Source: Brachybacterium subflavum
GTDB lineage: Bacteria; Actinomycetota; Actinomycetes; Actinomycetales; Dermabacteraceae
Direction of reading: 5' to 3'
Length of the DNA stretch: 64,000 nt
Assembly (NCBI RefSeq): GCF_009299795.1
Contig: NZ_VIGP01000002.1
Coordinates: 668,898 to 732,897 of the forward strand
A model generated the notes under the pieces. The model searched no databases. It saw nothing but the letters and a program-made list of their open reading frames with translations, and was not told where the DNA came from. Made by a program: the position numbers and the translations under genes. Positions 32,978 through 41,409 of this stretch are shown piece after piece (position 1 is the first letter of the stretch; the number at the start of each line of letters is the position of its first letter).

Positions 32978-33685
32978 GTGCCCCGCAGCTTCCGCATCCT
33001 GACCCTCACCGCGGGCCTGTCGACCCCGAGCTCGACCCGCATGCTGGCCGACCAGCTCACCGCTGCGTCCCGCATGTCCCTGGAGACCGCTGGGGCCGAG
33101 GTCGAGACCAGCACGATCGAGCTGCGCGAGCACGCCCATGACCTCACCGATGCCCTGCTCTCCCACTTCCCCGGCGAGCGCCTGCGCCCCGTGGTCCAGG
33201 CGATCAAGGAGGCCGACGCGGTGATCGCGGTGACCCCGATCTTCAACGTCGGCCCGTCGAGCCTGTTCAAGCTGCTCATCGACGCGCTCGACAAGGACCT
33301 GTGGCGCGGCAGGCCCGTGCTGCTCGGCGCGACTGCCGGGACGGCCCGCCACTCCCTGGCACTGGACTTCGCGATCCGGCCGATGTTCTCGTACCTGCGC
33401 GCGGAGATGGTGCCGACGGCCGTGTTCGCGGCCTCAGCAGACTTCGGCGGCGCCTCGGCCGCCGAGTCCTCGCAGGATCCGCTCGCCGAGAGGGCGCACC
33501 GAGCGGGCGGGGAGCTCGCGGCGATGCTCGGCGCGGGCGTCGGGAAGACGGAGGCCGGCGGGGCCGACGGGTCCGGAGAGTCCGACGGGTCGACCGTCGC
33601 GGCTTCCGATGCGGCGTCCGGCGCTCCGGCACTCGACGCGGAGTTCTCCGACTTCGTGCCGATGGGACGGCTCCTCGGGCACTGA
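32978..33685 (+). CDS. LLM-partnered FMN reductase (CE1759 type)
   Basis: 235 residues from a GTG start behind GAAGGAGG. Flavodoxin-like NADPH-dependent FMN reductase: FRILTLTAGLSTPSSTRMLA binds the FMN phosphate, then VIAVTPIFNVGPSSLFKLLI. The C-terminal 60 residues contain a Gly/Asp/Ser-rich insertion coded by GGCCGACGG-like repeats. It lies 67 bp after the monooxygenase and forms a two-component flavin system with it. Confidence 0.88.
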   Translation: MPRSFRILTLTAGLSTPSSTRMLADQLTAASRMSLETAGAEVETSTIELREHAHDLTDALLSHFPGERLRPVVQAIKEADAVIAVTPIFNVGPSSLFKLLIDALDKDLWRGRPVLLGATAGTARHSLALDFAIRPMFSYLRAEMVPTAVFAASADFGGASAAESSQDPLAERAHRAGGELAAMLGAGVGKTEAGGADGSGESDGSTVAASDAASGAPALDAEFSDFVPMGRLLGH

Positions 33686-33800
33686 CCGCGCCGGGTTCCG
33701 GGCATTCCGCCCGCGCGGCGGAGGTCGGCGCGACGCATCCTCCGCGAGGCCTCCTCACGCCCGGTAGCGTGAGCATGTCCCGCCGCAGCCAGGAGGAATC

Positions 33801-34664
33801 ATGCACGCCGACCGTCTCACCGACTCCCTCTGCTACCACGGGGAGGGGCCGATCTGGTCGGCGAGCTGGGGCGGGGGCGGCGCTCTGCGCTTCGTGGACA
33901 TGCTCGCCGGATCCTTCCTCGAGCTCGATCCCGCGAGCGGCGCCATCACCCGCACCGAGGTGCCGGGGCCGGTCGTCGCGTGCGTGCGCCCGCGTCGCGG
34001 CGGCGGCGCCGTGCTCGCCCTCGAGAAGGGCTTCGGCCTGCAGGATCCCGACGGCACCGTGACCGCGCTGCCCGCCCTGTGGGAGGAGCCGGTGCGGATG
34101 AACGAGGGCACGATCGCGCCCGACGGCACCTTCTGGTGCGGCTCGATGGCCTACGACCGCACCGAGGGCGGGGCGGCGATGTGGCGGCTCGGCACCGACG
34201 GCACGGCCGTCCGCGCCTGGGGCGACGTCACGATCTCCAACGGCCTCGCCCTCTCCCCCGACCATGCCCGCGCCTACTACGTGGACACCCCCACGGGCCG
34301 CGTCGACGTCCTGGACTGGGACGAGACCGCCGGGTTCGTCGGCCGCCGCACCTTCCGCGACCTGGCAGACGAGGACGGCCATCCCGACGGCCTCACGGTC
34401 GACGCCGACGGCCGCGTCTGGGTCGCGATGAACGGCGCGGCCCGCGTGCTCTGCCTCGAGGCCGACGGCGCCGTGGCCGAGCGCATCGAGGTCGGTGCCC
34501 GCCAGGTCACCGCCTGCACCTTCGGCGGCGAAGACCTCGCGACGCTCTTCATCACCACGAGCAGGGAGAACCTGCCCGACGGCAAGGACCCCGCGGCCGG
34601 TTCCCTGTTCGCCCTCGAGCCCGGCGCCCGCGGCATCGCCGAGGAGCCGGTGTTCGGTGGGTGA
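33801..34664 (+). CDS. SMP-30/gluconolactonase-family lactonase
   Basis: 287-residue six-bladed beta-propeller. Conserved metal-binding positions appear as GEGPIWSA (Glu), MNEGTIAPDGTFWCGSM, ISNGLALSPDHARAYYVDT (Asn) and DGHPDGLTVDADGRVWVA (Asp). Such enzymes open sugar lactones with a divalent metal. Ribosome site AGGAGG. Directly followed by an unknown gene whose start lies within 10 nt, so they may be co-transcribed. Confidence 0.9.
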   Translation: MHADRLTDSLCYHGEGPIWSASWGGGGALRFVDMLAGSFLELDPASGAITRTEVPGPVVACVRPRRGGGAVLALEKGFGLQDPDGTVTALPALWEEPVRMNEGTIAPDGTFWCGSMAYDRTEGGAAMWRLGTDGTAVRAWGDVTISNGLALSPDHARAYYVDTPTGRVDVLDWDETAGFVGRRTFRDLADEDGHPDGLTVDADGRVWVAMNGAARVLCLEADGAVAERIEVGARQVTACTFGGEDLATLFITTSRENLPDGKDPAAGSLFALEPGARGIAEEPVFGG

Positions 34665-34671
34665 GGGCGTG

Positions 34672-35901
34672 ATGCCGTCGTCGGCCGAGGATGAGCGCGG
34701 GACGACTGCTCCGTCGGAGCCGGCCATGACCGAGGCCGAAGTCGCCGCCGCGCTCACCCGCGGCCCGCGCGGGCTGCGGATGCTGCTCGAGTTCGCTCTG
34801 CGCAGCGAGCGCGCGACGCAGCCCCACCCGCGAAAGGTCGGCCGGCTCGACAAGCTCGCGCACGACGCGGCCGTGCGGCGCGAGGACAGCGTCCCCCGTG
34901 CCTACGTCCGCAGGCTGCCGTTCCTGCGTTCCACGCTGGCGCCTCTCCCGCCCGACCCCTCCCTGGAGGAGATCGCCGCGCTCATCGATGACCTCCCCCT
35001 GCTCGATCCTCGCGAGGACGTGCTGCGCGCATGCGTCGCCGACGCGGTGACGACCGCGCGCTACTGGCAGGGCATGGCCGGTGAGGACGTGCTCGCCTCG
35101 ACGCCCCCGGTGAGCCAGGCCCTGGAGAGGGTCGCGGAGCGCCTCTCGCGCTCTCCGCTCGTGCGCTCCTGGTTCTCGGACATCGCCGCGGAGGATCAGC
35201 AGCGGATCACGTGGGATGAGGAGGAGCCCTCCACGATGCGTGACGGTCTCGGCTACGAGGCCAACGCGCTGCGCGACCTGCTGGAGCAGCGCGAGGAGTG
35301 GCGCGCCGACGCCCGCTCCGGCGGCACCAGCACCTGGTGGACCACTCCGCACTTCCGCATCGAGGGCACCGCAGGGGTGTTCGCCGACGGCGTTCCGGTG
35401 CACCTCTGGCTCGTCGAGGACGACTTCGGATACGACGACGCCCATGCGCAGCGCCTCGAGAGCACGCGCGGGCGACGGATCGTGGAGATCCGGTCGGAGC
35501 AGGACTGGACCGACCTCTGTCGCGAGCATCCCGTCGACCCCATGCAGGATCCGGGCGGCAACTGGCATGCGTGCACGGGTGCCGACGGCCCGTGGGTGAT
35601 GCCGGACTGGGCATCGCTCGCGCGCACGGCGGACGGCGTCCGCCTGAGCCTCGGCGCCTATCTCGACCTCGCCGGGCGACCGCTCGCGGTGAGCAGCATC
35701 GAGGCGCCGCCCGCACGTCGGAGCAGGCATGATGCTCCCCGCACCGCGCTGTCCATCGTCGCCGGCTGGCACCCGGACACGACGTACTGGCTGCGCGAGG
35801 CCCCGCGTCCCGCGGATCGACCCGAGGCCTGGCATCGGATCGATGTCGACGAGGCGCCCGGCGAGCTCTCGTGGACGCGTGATCGAGGGGCACGGGGATG
35901 A
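34672..35901 (+). CDS. Uncharacterised protein coupled to a sirtuin
   Basis: 409 residues from the ATG at 34672; GTG 34657 and ATG 34726 are alternatives, the latter with GGAG upstream. No family was recognised. It has a helical N-terminal part (MLLEFALRSERATQPHPRKV, then acidic and hydrophobic helices up to about 200) and a C-terminal half with Trp-rich segments (TSTWWTTPHFRIEGTAGVFA, VHLWLVEDDFGYDDAHAQRL, WVMPDWASLARTADGVRLSL). No signal peptide or membrane helix. Its stop overlaps the sirtuin start by ATGA, so the two are translated together. It may be a substrate, regulator or partner of the deacylase (inference). Confidence 0.7.
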   Translation: MPSSAEDERGTTAPSEPAMTEAEVAAALTRGPRGLRMLLEFALRSERATQPHPRKVGRLDKLAHDAAVRREDSVPRAYVRRLPFLRSTLAPLPPDPSLEEIAALIDDLPLLDPREDVLRACVADAVTTARYWQGMAGEDVLASTPPVSQALERVAERLSRSPLVRSWFSDIAAEDQQRITWDEEEPSTMRDGLGYEANALRDLLEQREEWRADARSGGTSTWWTTPHFRIEGTAGVFADGVPVHLWLVEDDFGYDDAHAQRLESTRGRRIVEIRSEQDWTDLCREHPVDPMQDPGGNWHACTGADGPWVMPDWASLARTADGVRLSLGAYLDLAGRPLAVSSIEAPPARRSRHDAPRTALSIVAGWHPDTTYWLREAPRPADRPEAWHRIDVDEAPGELSWTRDRGARG

Positions 35902-36986
35902 CCGGCCACCTCGATCCGACGCGCACGGCGGCCCCCGTCGCGAGCAGTTCCTCGGGCCGCGCGGGCCCCGCGGCCGACGTCGGCCGCTGGTTCTCGACGG
36001 GCGCGCGGCCCGCGAGCGCCGGTGCGCCCGACAGCCCGCCTGCTCCCACGCCGAGCGCACCCCGCACCCACGTCCGCGACCACCCCTGGGGCCCCGAGGA
36101 CTCGTCGCTCTACGGCCTGCTGAGCACGCCCGAGGAGGTGCTCGGCGCCCTCGCCGTGCTGCGCGATCGCCCGGTCGCGGTGCTGACCGGCGCGGGGCTC
36201 TCCACGGAGTCCGGGCTGCCCGACTACCGCGGGCCCCGCGCGGTGCCGCGCACCCCGATGACGTACCAGGAGTTCGTCCGCTCGGACCTCTCGCGGCGGC
36301 GGTACTGGGCGCGCTCGACCGTCGGCTGGACGCAGTTCGGGACGGCTCGGCCGAACCACGGGCATCGGCTCCTCGCCGAGCTCACGGACGCGCTGGAGAT
36401 CACCGGAGTGATCACCCAGAACGTCGACCGGCTGCACGAGCAGGCGGGCTCGGATCCGGTGGTCGACCTGCACGGGCGCCTCGACGTGGTGCGCTGCCTG
36501 GACTGCGATCGCACCATCTCCCGCGATTCCCTGCACTCCCGGCTGCTCGGCATGAACCCCGACGTGGCCGCGCGCCTGGACGACCTCGCCCGGGACGCCG
36601 CGCAGGCCCCGGACGGCGACGCCGAGGTGGACCGCACCAGCCGCTTCCGGTATCCGCCTTGCGCGCTGTGCGGAGGGATGCTGAAGCCCGACGTCGTCTT
36701 CTTCGGCGAGAGCGCCCGCCGCGAGCACGTCGCCGATGCCTTCGATCTGCTCGAGCGCTCCCGCGCGCTGCTCGTCCTGGGCTCGAGCCTGACGGTGATG
36801 TCGGGCCTGCGCTTCGCCCGTCGGGCCCTCGTCGACGGCAAGCCCGTGGTGATCGTCAACGACGGCCCCACCCGGGCCGACGACAGCGCCACGGCCCGGA
36901 TCCATGGCCGTGTCGCCGACGTGCTCGGCGCCTGGGCGCTGGAGCTCGGCGTACGAGACCACCCCGGGCGCCACCGGGGTGGATGA
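35898..36986 (+). CDS. NAD-dependent protein deacylase, Sir2 family (class II-like)
   Basis: 362 residues. The first 85 are a variable Ala/Pro/Ser-rich lead. The sirtuin core has LTGAGLSTESGLPDYRG (96-112), QNVDRLH (174-180), catalytic H192 in DLHGRLD, and zinc cysteines C200, C203, C255 and C258. The core has an insertion between the Cys pairs. It removes acyl groups from lysine using NAD+. No defence-type domain (HerA, TIR, STAND) is attached, and the neighbour is the unknown protein. Confidence 0.92.
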   Translation: MTGHLDPTRTAAPVASSSSGRAGPAADVGRWFSTGARPASAGAPDSPPAPTPSAPRTHVRDHPWGPEDSSLYGLLSTPEEVLGALAVLRDRPVAVLTGAGLSTESGLPDYRGPRAVPRTPMTYQEFVRSDLSRRRYWARSTVGWTQFGTARPNHGHRLLAELTDALEITGVITQNVDRLHEQAGSDPVVDLHGRLDVVRCLDCDRTISRDSLHSRLLGMNPDVAARLDDLARDAAQAPDGDAEVDRTSRFRYPPCALCGGMLKPDVVFFGESARREHVADAFDLLERSRALLVLGSSLTVMSGLRFARRALVDGKPVVIVNDGPTRADDSATARIHGRVADVLGAWALELGVRDHPGRHRGG

Positions 36987-36990
36987 GACC

Positions 36991-37185
36991 ATGACGCCCA
37001 TGCACGATCTCTCGTCCGCGCCGGTGGAGTGGATCTCGCGGACCGTGAGCGCCGGCGGCGTCCGCGTCGCCGCCCGCAACCCCTACTGGGACACGTGGGG
37101 CGTGACCCTGCGCGACCCCGACGGATACCTCCTCGTGCTCTGCCGCCGCGACTGGGACACCCCGGAACGGACCGGCGAGCGATGA
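36991..37185 (+). pseudogene. Half of a VOC (glyoxalase/bleomycin resistance) domain
   Basis: 64 codons. Only the C-terminal half of a VOC domain is present (VRVAARNPYWDTWGVTLRDP and DGYLLVLCRRDW); full domains are about 120 residues. The frame is open from an ATG 4 nt after the sirtuin gene to a TGA overlapping the next ATG. No ribosome site is evident. Probably a remnant left by a deletion that joined the sirtuin gene to the isomerase operon; a functional half-domain dimer is possible but less likely. Confidence 0.55.
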
Positions 37186-37964
37186 TCCGTCCCGGACTCT
37201 GCTCCATCACCTTCCGCGACCTCACGCCGGAGCAGGTCGTCGATCGTGCCGCGCGCGCCGGCCTCGCCTGCATCGAATGGGGCGGGGACGTGCACGTTCC
37301 GCCCGGGGACACGGCATCCGCCGAGCGCGTCCGAGCTCTCACCGGGCATGCGGGGCTCGCAGTCGCCTCCTACGGCTCCTACCTGCGGTTCGAGGAGGAC
37401 GACGCCGCCCACCAGGCGAACGCGGAGGCCGTGATCGCCTCCGCCCGGGCTCTGCGCGCCCCGCGGATCCGCGTGTGGGCGGGCGGCACGGGGTCCCGGG
37501 AGACTCCCCCGCCGCGGCGGGCCCTGATCACCGAGCGCATCCGCGACGTCGCGTCACGAGCCGCCGAGCACGGAATCGATATCGGCCTCGAGTTCCACGG
37601 CAGGACGCTCACCGACGAGATCGGATCCACCCTTCGCCTGCTGGACGAGATCGGCGCTGACTCCGTGCACACCTACTGGCAGCCGCACCAGGACATGCCG
37701 GACGCCGAGGCGCTGCAGACGCTGCGCAGGGCGCTGCCCCGCACATCGACCATCCACGTGTTCTCGTGGTGGCCCGGCTCCACGCGTCTGCCGCTCGCGG
37801 AGCGCGCGGACCTGTGGCGCGCAGTGTTCTCGGTCCTTCAGGACGAGGGCTCGGACCGCGACGCGCTGCTCGAGTTCGTCCCGGACGACGATCCCGCGGT
37901 GCTCGACCGCGAGGCGGCGACGCTCCGCGAGCTGATCGAGGAAGGACGGGCGGGAATCCCATGA
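37182..37964 (+). CDS. Sugar phosphate isomerase/epimerase-like TIM barrel
   Basis: 260 residues of the xylose-isomerase-like (AP endonuclease family 2) barrel. Visible metal-ligand positions: ACIEWGGDVHV, IDIGLEFHGRTLTDE (Glu near 145), TYWQPHQDMP (His), IHVFSW (His) and LLEFVPDDD (Glu). Coupled to the VOC remnant and to the dehydrogenase by ATGA overlaps. The substrate is probably a sugar or sugar acid. Confidence 0.85.
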   Translation: MIRPGLCSITFRDLTPEQVVDRAARAGLACIEWGGDVHVPPGDTASAERVRALTGHAGLAVASYGSYLRFEEDDAAHQANAEAVIASARALRAPRIRVWAGGTGSRETPPPRRALITERIRDVASRAAEHGIDIGLEFHGRTLTDEIGSTLRLLDEIGADSVHTYWQPHQDMPDAEALQTLRRALPRTSTIHVFSWWPGSTRLPLAERADLWRAVFSVLQDEGSDRDALLEFVPDDDPAVLDREAATLRELIEEGRAGIP

Positions 37965-38953
37965 AAGCTCTGCTCGCGATGCCCGACGGCCTGCAGCGTC
38001 ACATGTTCGACCGCGATCAGCTCGCTCGCCTCGCCGCGCTCGCGGAGGTCGAGGTCGACCGCGCCGCACCTGACCTCTCGAGCCTCGAGGACTCCGAGCT
38101 CGCTGCAGTCGAGGTGCTGCTGACAGGCTGGGGATCACCCGTCGTGGATGCGGCGGCCGTTGCGCGAATGCCCCGCCTGCGCGCGATCGTGCACACGGCC
38201 GGCACCATCCGCTTCGTCGTCTCCGACGCCGTGTGGGAGCGCGGTGACATCCTCGTCACCTCCGCGACCGAGGCGAACGCCGTGCCCGTCGCCGAGTTCG
38301 CCCTCGCGCAGATCCTGCTCGCCGGCAAGCGCACGCTGGCGCAGGCGGCGCAGCACCGCGCGGTGCGCGATGCGGGTCGGGAGAGGCCGGTGAGCGAGCG
38401 CCTGGGGAACTTCGGGGGCGTCGTCGGACTCATCGGCGCCTCGCGCATCGGGCGCCTGGTCGCGGAGCACCTGCGGCACTTCGATCTCGAGGTGCTCATC
38501 AGCGACCCCTTCGCGAGTGCCGAGGAGATCGCGGCGCTGGGCGGCCGGAAGGTCGAGCTCGAGGAGCTGTTCGCGCGCAGCGACGTGGTGAGCCTGCACG
38601 CGCCCGACGTCCCCTCCACCCAGGGGATGGTCACGGCGCGACTGTTCGCTGCGATGCCCGACGGCGCCACCTTCATCAACACCGCGCGCCCCGCCCTCGT
38701 GGACCGTGACGCACTGCGCGCCGAACTGCTCGGCGGACGCATCAGCGCCGTGCTCGACGTCGAGGACGACCTGCCGGCCGACGACCCGCTCTGGGAGGTG
38801 CCGACGGTGCTGATTACCCCGCACATCGCGGGATCGCAGGGGAACGAGCTACACCGCATGGGCGAGGCCGCCCTCGAGGAGGTGCGCCGCCTGGCCGCGG
38901 GCGAGCCGCCGCGGTTCCCCGTGGACCCGCAGCGGCTCGACGTGAGCGCCTGA
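37961..38953 (+). CDS. D-isomer-specific 2-hydroxyacid dehydrogenase
   Basis: 330 residues. NAD-binding VVGLIGASRIGRLVAEHLRH with Ser in place of one Gly of the usual GxGxxG; active-site Arg in INTARPALVDRDAL, Glu in AVLDVEDDLPADDP, and His in ITPHIAGSQGNELHRM. Reduces or oxidises 2-keto/2-hydroxy acids. Coupled to the isomerase gene. Together they look like a short catabolic pathway for a sugar acid, in front of a GH3 glucosidase gene on the opposite strand. Confidence 0.88.
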   Translation: MKALLAMPDGLQRHMFDRDQLARLAALAEVEVDRAAPDLSSLEDSELAAVEVLLTGWGSPVVDAAAVARMPRLRAIVHTAGTIRFVVSDAVWERGDILVTSATEANAVPVAEFALAQILLAGKRTLAQAAQHRAVRDAGRERPVSERLGNFGGVVGLIGASRIGRLVAEHLRHFDLEVLISDPFASAEEIAALGGRKVELEELFARSDVVSLHAPDVPSTQGMVTARLFAAMPDGATFINTARPALVDRDALRAELLGGRISAVLDVEDDLPADDPLWEVPTVLITPHIAGSQGNELHRMGEAALEEVRRLAAGEPPRFPVDPQRLDVSA

Positions 38954-38959
38954 GCGCGG

Positions 38960-41251
38960 TCAGCCCCTGTTCACGCGGTCGAGCATCTCTTGGAGCTGCT
39001 CGCGGCTGAACCCGCCGAGGCCGGTGAAGCGGCCGACGGGGATCTGCTCGGCCATCTTCAGCATCTCGGGGTCGGCGAACAGCCCGCTGCCGCCGAGCAG
39101 CTCCTCGAGCGCCTCCTCGCCGCCGGGGATCGCGCGGATCTCGAGCGGGGTCGAGGTCATCGTCATCTCGGGCCGGGGCTCGTCGCCCGCGATCTCGACG
39201 TCGGCCGCGAGGCGCAGATCGCGGCTCGAGGCGCCGACCTCGACCCGGTAGGTGCCGCTCTCGACGGCCCAGCCGCCGGCCGCCGGGCTCCAGAACTGCA
39301 GGTCCTCGGCGGGGACCTGGATCCGCACGCGCTCGCAGGCGCCGGGCTCGAGCTCGACCTCGGCGAAGCCCTTGAGCTCGCGCGGGGCGCGGGTCACGCG
39401 CGAGTCCGGCACGGAGACGTAGGCCTGGACGACCTCGCGGCCGGCGCGATCCCCGATGTTCTCGACGGTGACCTCGAGGTCGATGCCGCCCCCTGCCGCG
39501 GCGGTCGCCGTCAGGTCGCTGTGCGCGAACGTCGTGAAGCTCAGGCCGTGGCCGAAGGGGTAGGCGACCGGCACGTCCACGGCGTCGACGCCGCGGTAGC
39601 CGACGAACAGACCCTCGCCGTAGCGCACGCGCGAGTCCTCGCCGGGGAAGTGGAGATAGGAGGGGCTGTCCTCGAGGCGCAGCGGGATGGTCTCGGCGAG
39701 GCGGCCCGAGGGGTTCGCGCGGCCGAAGAGGACGTCGGCCGTGGCCTCTCCCCCGCCCTGGCCCAGCAGCCAGCCCTCGAGCAGGGCGTTCACACTGCGC
39801 AGGGACTCGGGCAGGCGCACCACGGAGCCGCCCGAGAGGACGACGACCACGCGCTCGGCGACCGCACGCACCTCCTCGAGCAGCTGCAGCTGGGCCGCGG
39901 GCAGCTCGATGTCGGTGCGGTCGAAGCCCTCGGACTCGACGTCCTCGCCGAGCCCCAGGAACAGCACGGCGGTGCGGGCTCCGCGCGCGAGCTCGACGGC
40001 CTCCGCGCGCAGGGCCTCGTCCGAGGAGTCCCCGTCGGCCCCGCCGGGCACGAAGCCGCGCGCGAAGGGCACCTGCTCGCCGGCGATCGCGCGGATCGCG
40101 CCGAGGGCGTCGGTGAGGCGGGTCGGGTTCACGTGCGAGGAGCCGGCGCCCTGGTAGCGCGGGGTCTGCGCGAAGTCGCCGAGGACCACGAGACCCTCCG
40201 CGCCGGACGCCGCACCCGCAGCGCCGCCCTCGACCGTCCCCACCTCGGCGAGCGGGAGGGTGCCGTCGTTCTCCAGCAGCACGAGGGCGCGGTGCGCGGC
40301 CTCGACGGCGATGCGGTGGTGGGCGTCCACGTCGTAGGTCGCCTCCGGATCGGCGGCGGCGAGCCCGCGGCGCAGGAGGGCGACGGCCTTCCCGGCGGCG
40401 CGGTCCAGGGCCTCCTGGTCCACGTCCCCGTGCTCGACCGCGTCGCGCAGGTCCTGCTCGCCGAAGGGATCGGCGGGCATCTGCAGGTCGAGCCCGGCCT
40501 GCACGGAGGCGGGGCGGTCCTCGACGGCGCCCCAGTCGGAGACCACGAGCCCCTCGAAGCCCCACTGCTCGCGCAGGATCTCGGTGAGCAGTCGGCGGTT
40601 CCGCGCGACCGGCGTGCCGCCCACGCTGTTGTAGGAGCACATGACGGTCCACGGCTGGGCGCGCGTGACCACGGTGCGGAAGGCGCGCAGGTAGATCTCG
40701 TGCATGGTGCGCTCGTCGACGTCGACGTCCACGCGCATGCGGTCGGTCTCCTGGTTGTTCAGGGCGAAGTGCTTGATCGAGGTGCCGACGCCGCGCTCCT
40801 GCATGCCGTCCACGAAGGCGGTCGCGAGCTCGCCCGCCAGGTGCGGGTCCTCGGAGAAGTACTCGAAGTTGCGTCCGCACAGCGGCGAGCGCTTGATGTT
40901 CATGCCCGGGCCCAGCACCACCGAGACGCCTCCGGCGAGGGCCTCCTCGGCGATCGCTCCGGCGACGGCGACGGCGCTCGAGCGACTCCAGGTCGAGGCG
41001 AGGCCGACGGCGGGCGGGAAGCAGGTGGCCTCGACCGAGTCGTTCAGCCCCAGGTTGTCGGCCGCGCCGGACTGCTGGCGCAGGCCGTGCGGGCCGTCGC
41101 TGACCTGGATCTGCCCGAGCCCCAGGGACGGGGCGCCGTGCAGATGCCAGAAGTCCGCGCCGCCGGTGAGCGCGATCTTCTCCTCCTGGGTGAGCGCGGC
41201 GACGTCGGCCGACGGGTCGACAGGTCGGTCGGGGGCGGTGTTCTCGGACAT
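38960..41251 (-). CDS. GH3 beta-glucosidase-like glycoside hydrolase
   Basis: 763 residues. The GH3 N-terminal barrel has KHF (160-162) and nucleophile D239 in GLVVSDWGAVED. The alpha/beta sandwich and a C-terminal fibronectin-III-like domain follow (GREVVQAYVSVPDSRVTRAP, about 615-690), the order BglX/Bgl3B-type enzymes use. No signal peptide, so it hydrolyses imported oligosaccharides. The start is the ATG with AGGAAGG upstream. It converges with the dehydrogenase operon and is divergent from an APC permease. Confidence 0.93.
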   Translation of the reverse strand: MSENTAPDRPVDPSADVAALTQEEKIALTGGADFWHLHGAPSLGLGQIQVSDGPHGLRQQSGAADNLGLNDSVEATCFPPAVGLASTWSRSSAVAVAGAIAEEALAGGVSVVLGPGMNIKRSPLCGRNFEYFSEDPHLAGELATAFVDGMQERGVGTSIKHFALNNQETDRMRVDVDVDERTMHEIYLRAFRTVVTRAQPWTVMCSYNSVGGTPVARNRRLLTEILREQWGFEGLVVSDWGAVEDRPASVQAGLDLQMPADPFGEQDLRDAVEHGDVDQEALDRAAGKAVALLRRGLAAADPEATYDVDAHHRIAVEAAHRALVLLENDGTLPLAEVGTVEGGAAGAASGAEGLVVLGDFAQTPRYQGAGSSHVNPTRLTDALGAIRAIAGEQVPFARGFVPGGADGDSSDEALRAEAVELARGARTAVLFLGLGEDVESEGFDRTDIELPAAQLQLLEEVRAVAERVVVVLSGGSVVRLPESLRSVNALLEGWLLGQGGGEATADVLFGRANPSGRLAETIPLRLEDSPSYLHFPGEDSRVRYGEGLFVGYRGVDAVDVPVAYPFGHGLSFTTFAHSDLTATAAAGGGIDLEVTVENIGDRAGREVVQAYVSVPDSRVTRAPRELKGFAEVELEPGACERVRIQVPAEDLQFWSPAAGGWAVESGTYRVEVGASSRDLRLAADVEIAGDEPRPEMTMTSTPLEIRAIPGGEEALEELLGGSGLFADPEMLKMAEQIPVGRFTGLGGFSREQLQEMLDRVNRG

Positions 41252-41409
41252 GGCGGTCCTTCCTGCGTCGGGACCTGCGGGCCGACGGCGCACCGCGCGC
41301 GGCCCCTGCGGATCGTGGTGATCGCACAGTACGTCAGAGCGGCCCCGCCGGATCCTGGGCACTCGTAGCATGGCCGGGCTCGTCCCCGACTCCCCCGGAG
41401 GCTCCGTCC

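Noticed and set aside
35898-36986. Anti-phage Sir2 defence system
   Set aside because: The protein has the zinc Cys4 set and catalytic His of a deacylase and no attached HerA, TIR, Argonaute or STAND partner; kept only as an open possibility in the findings.
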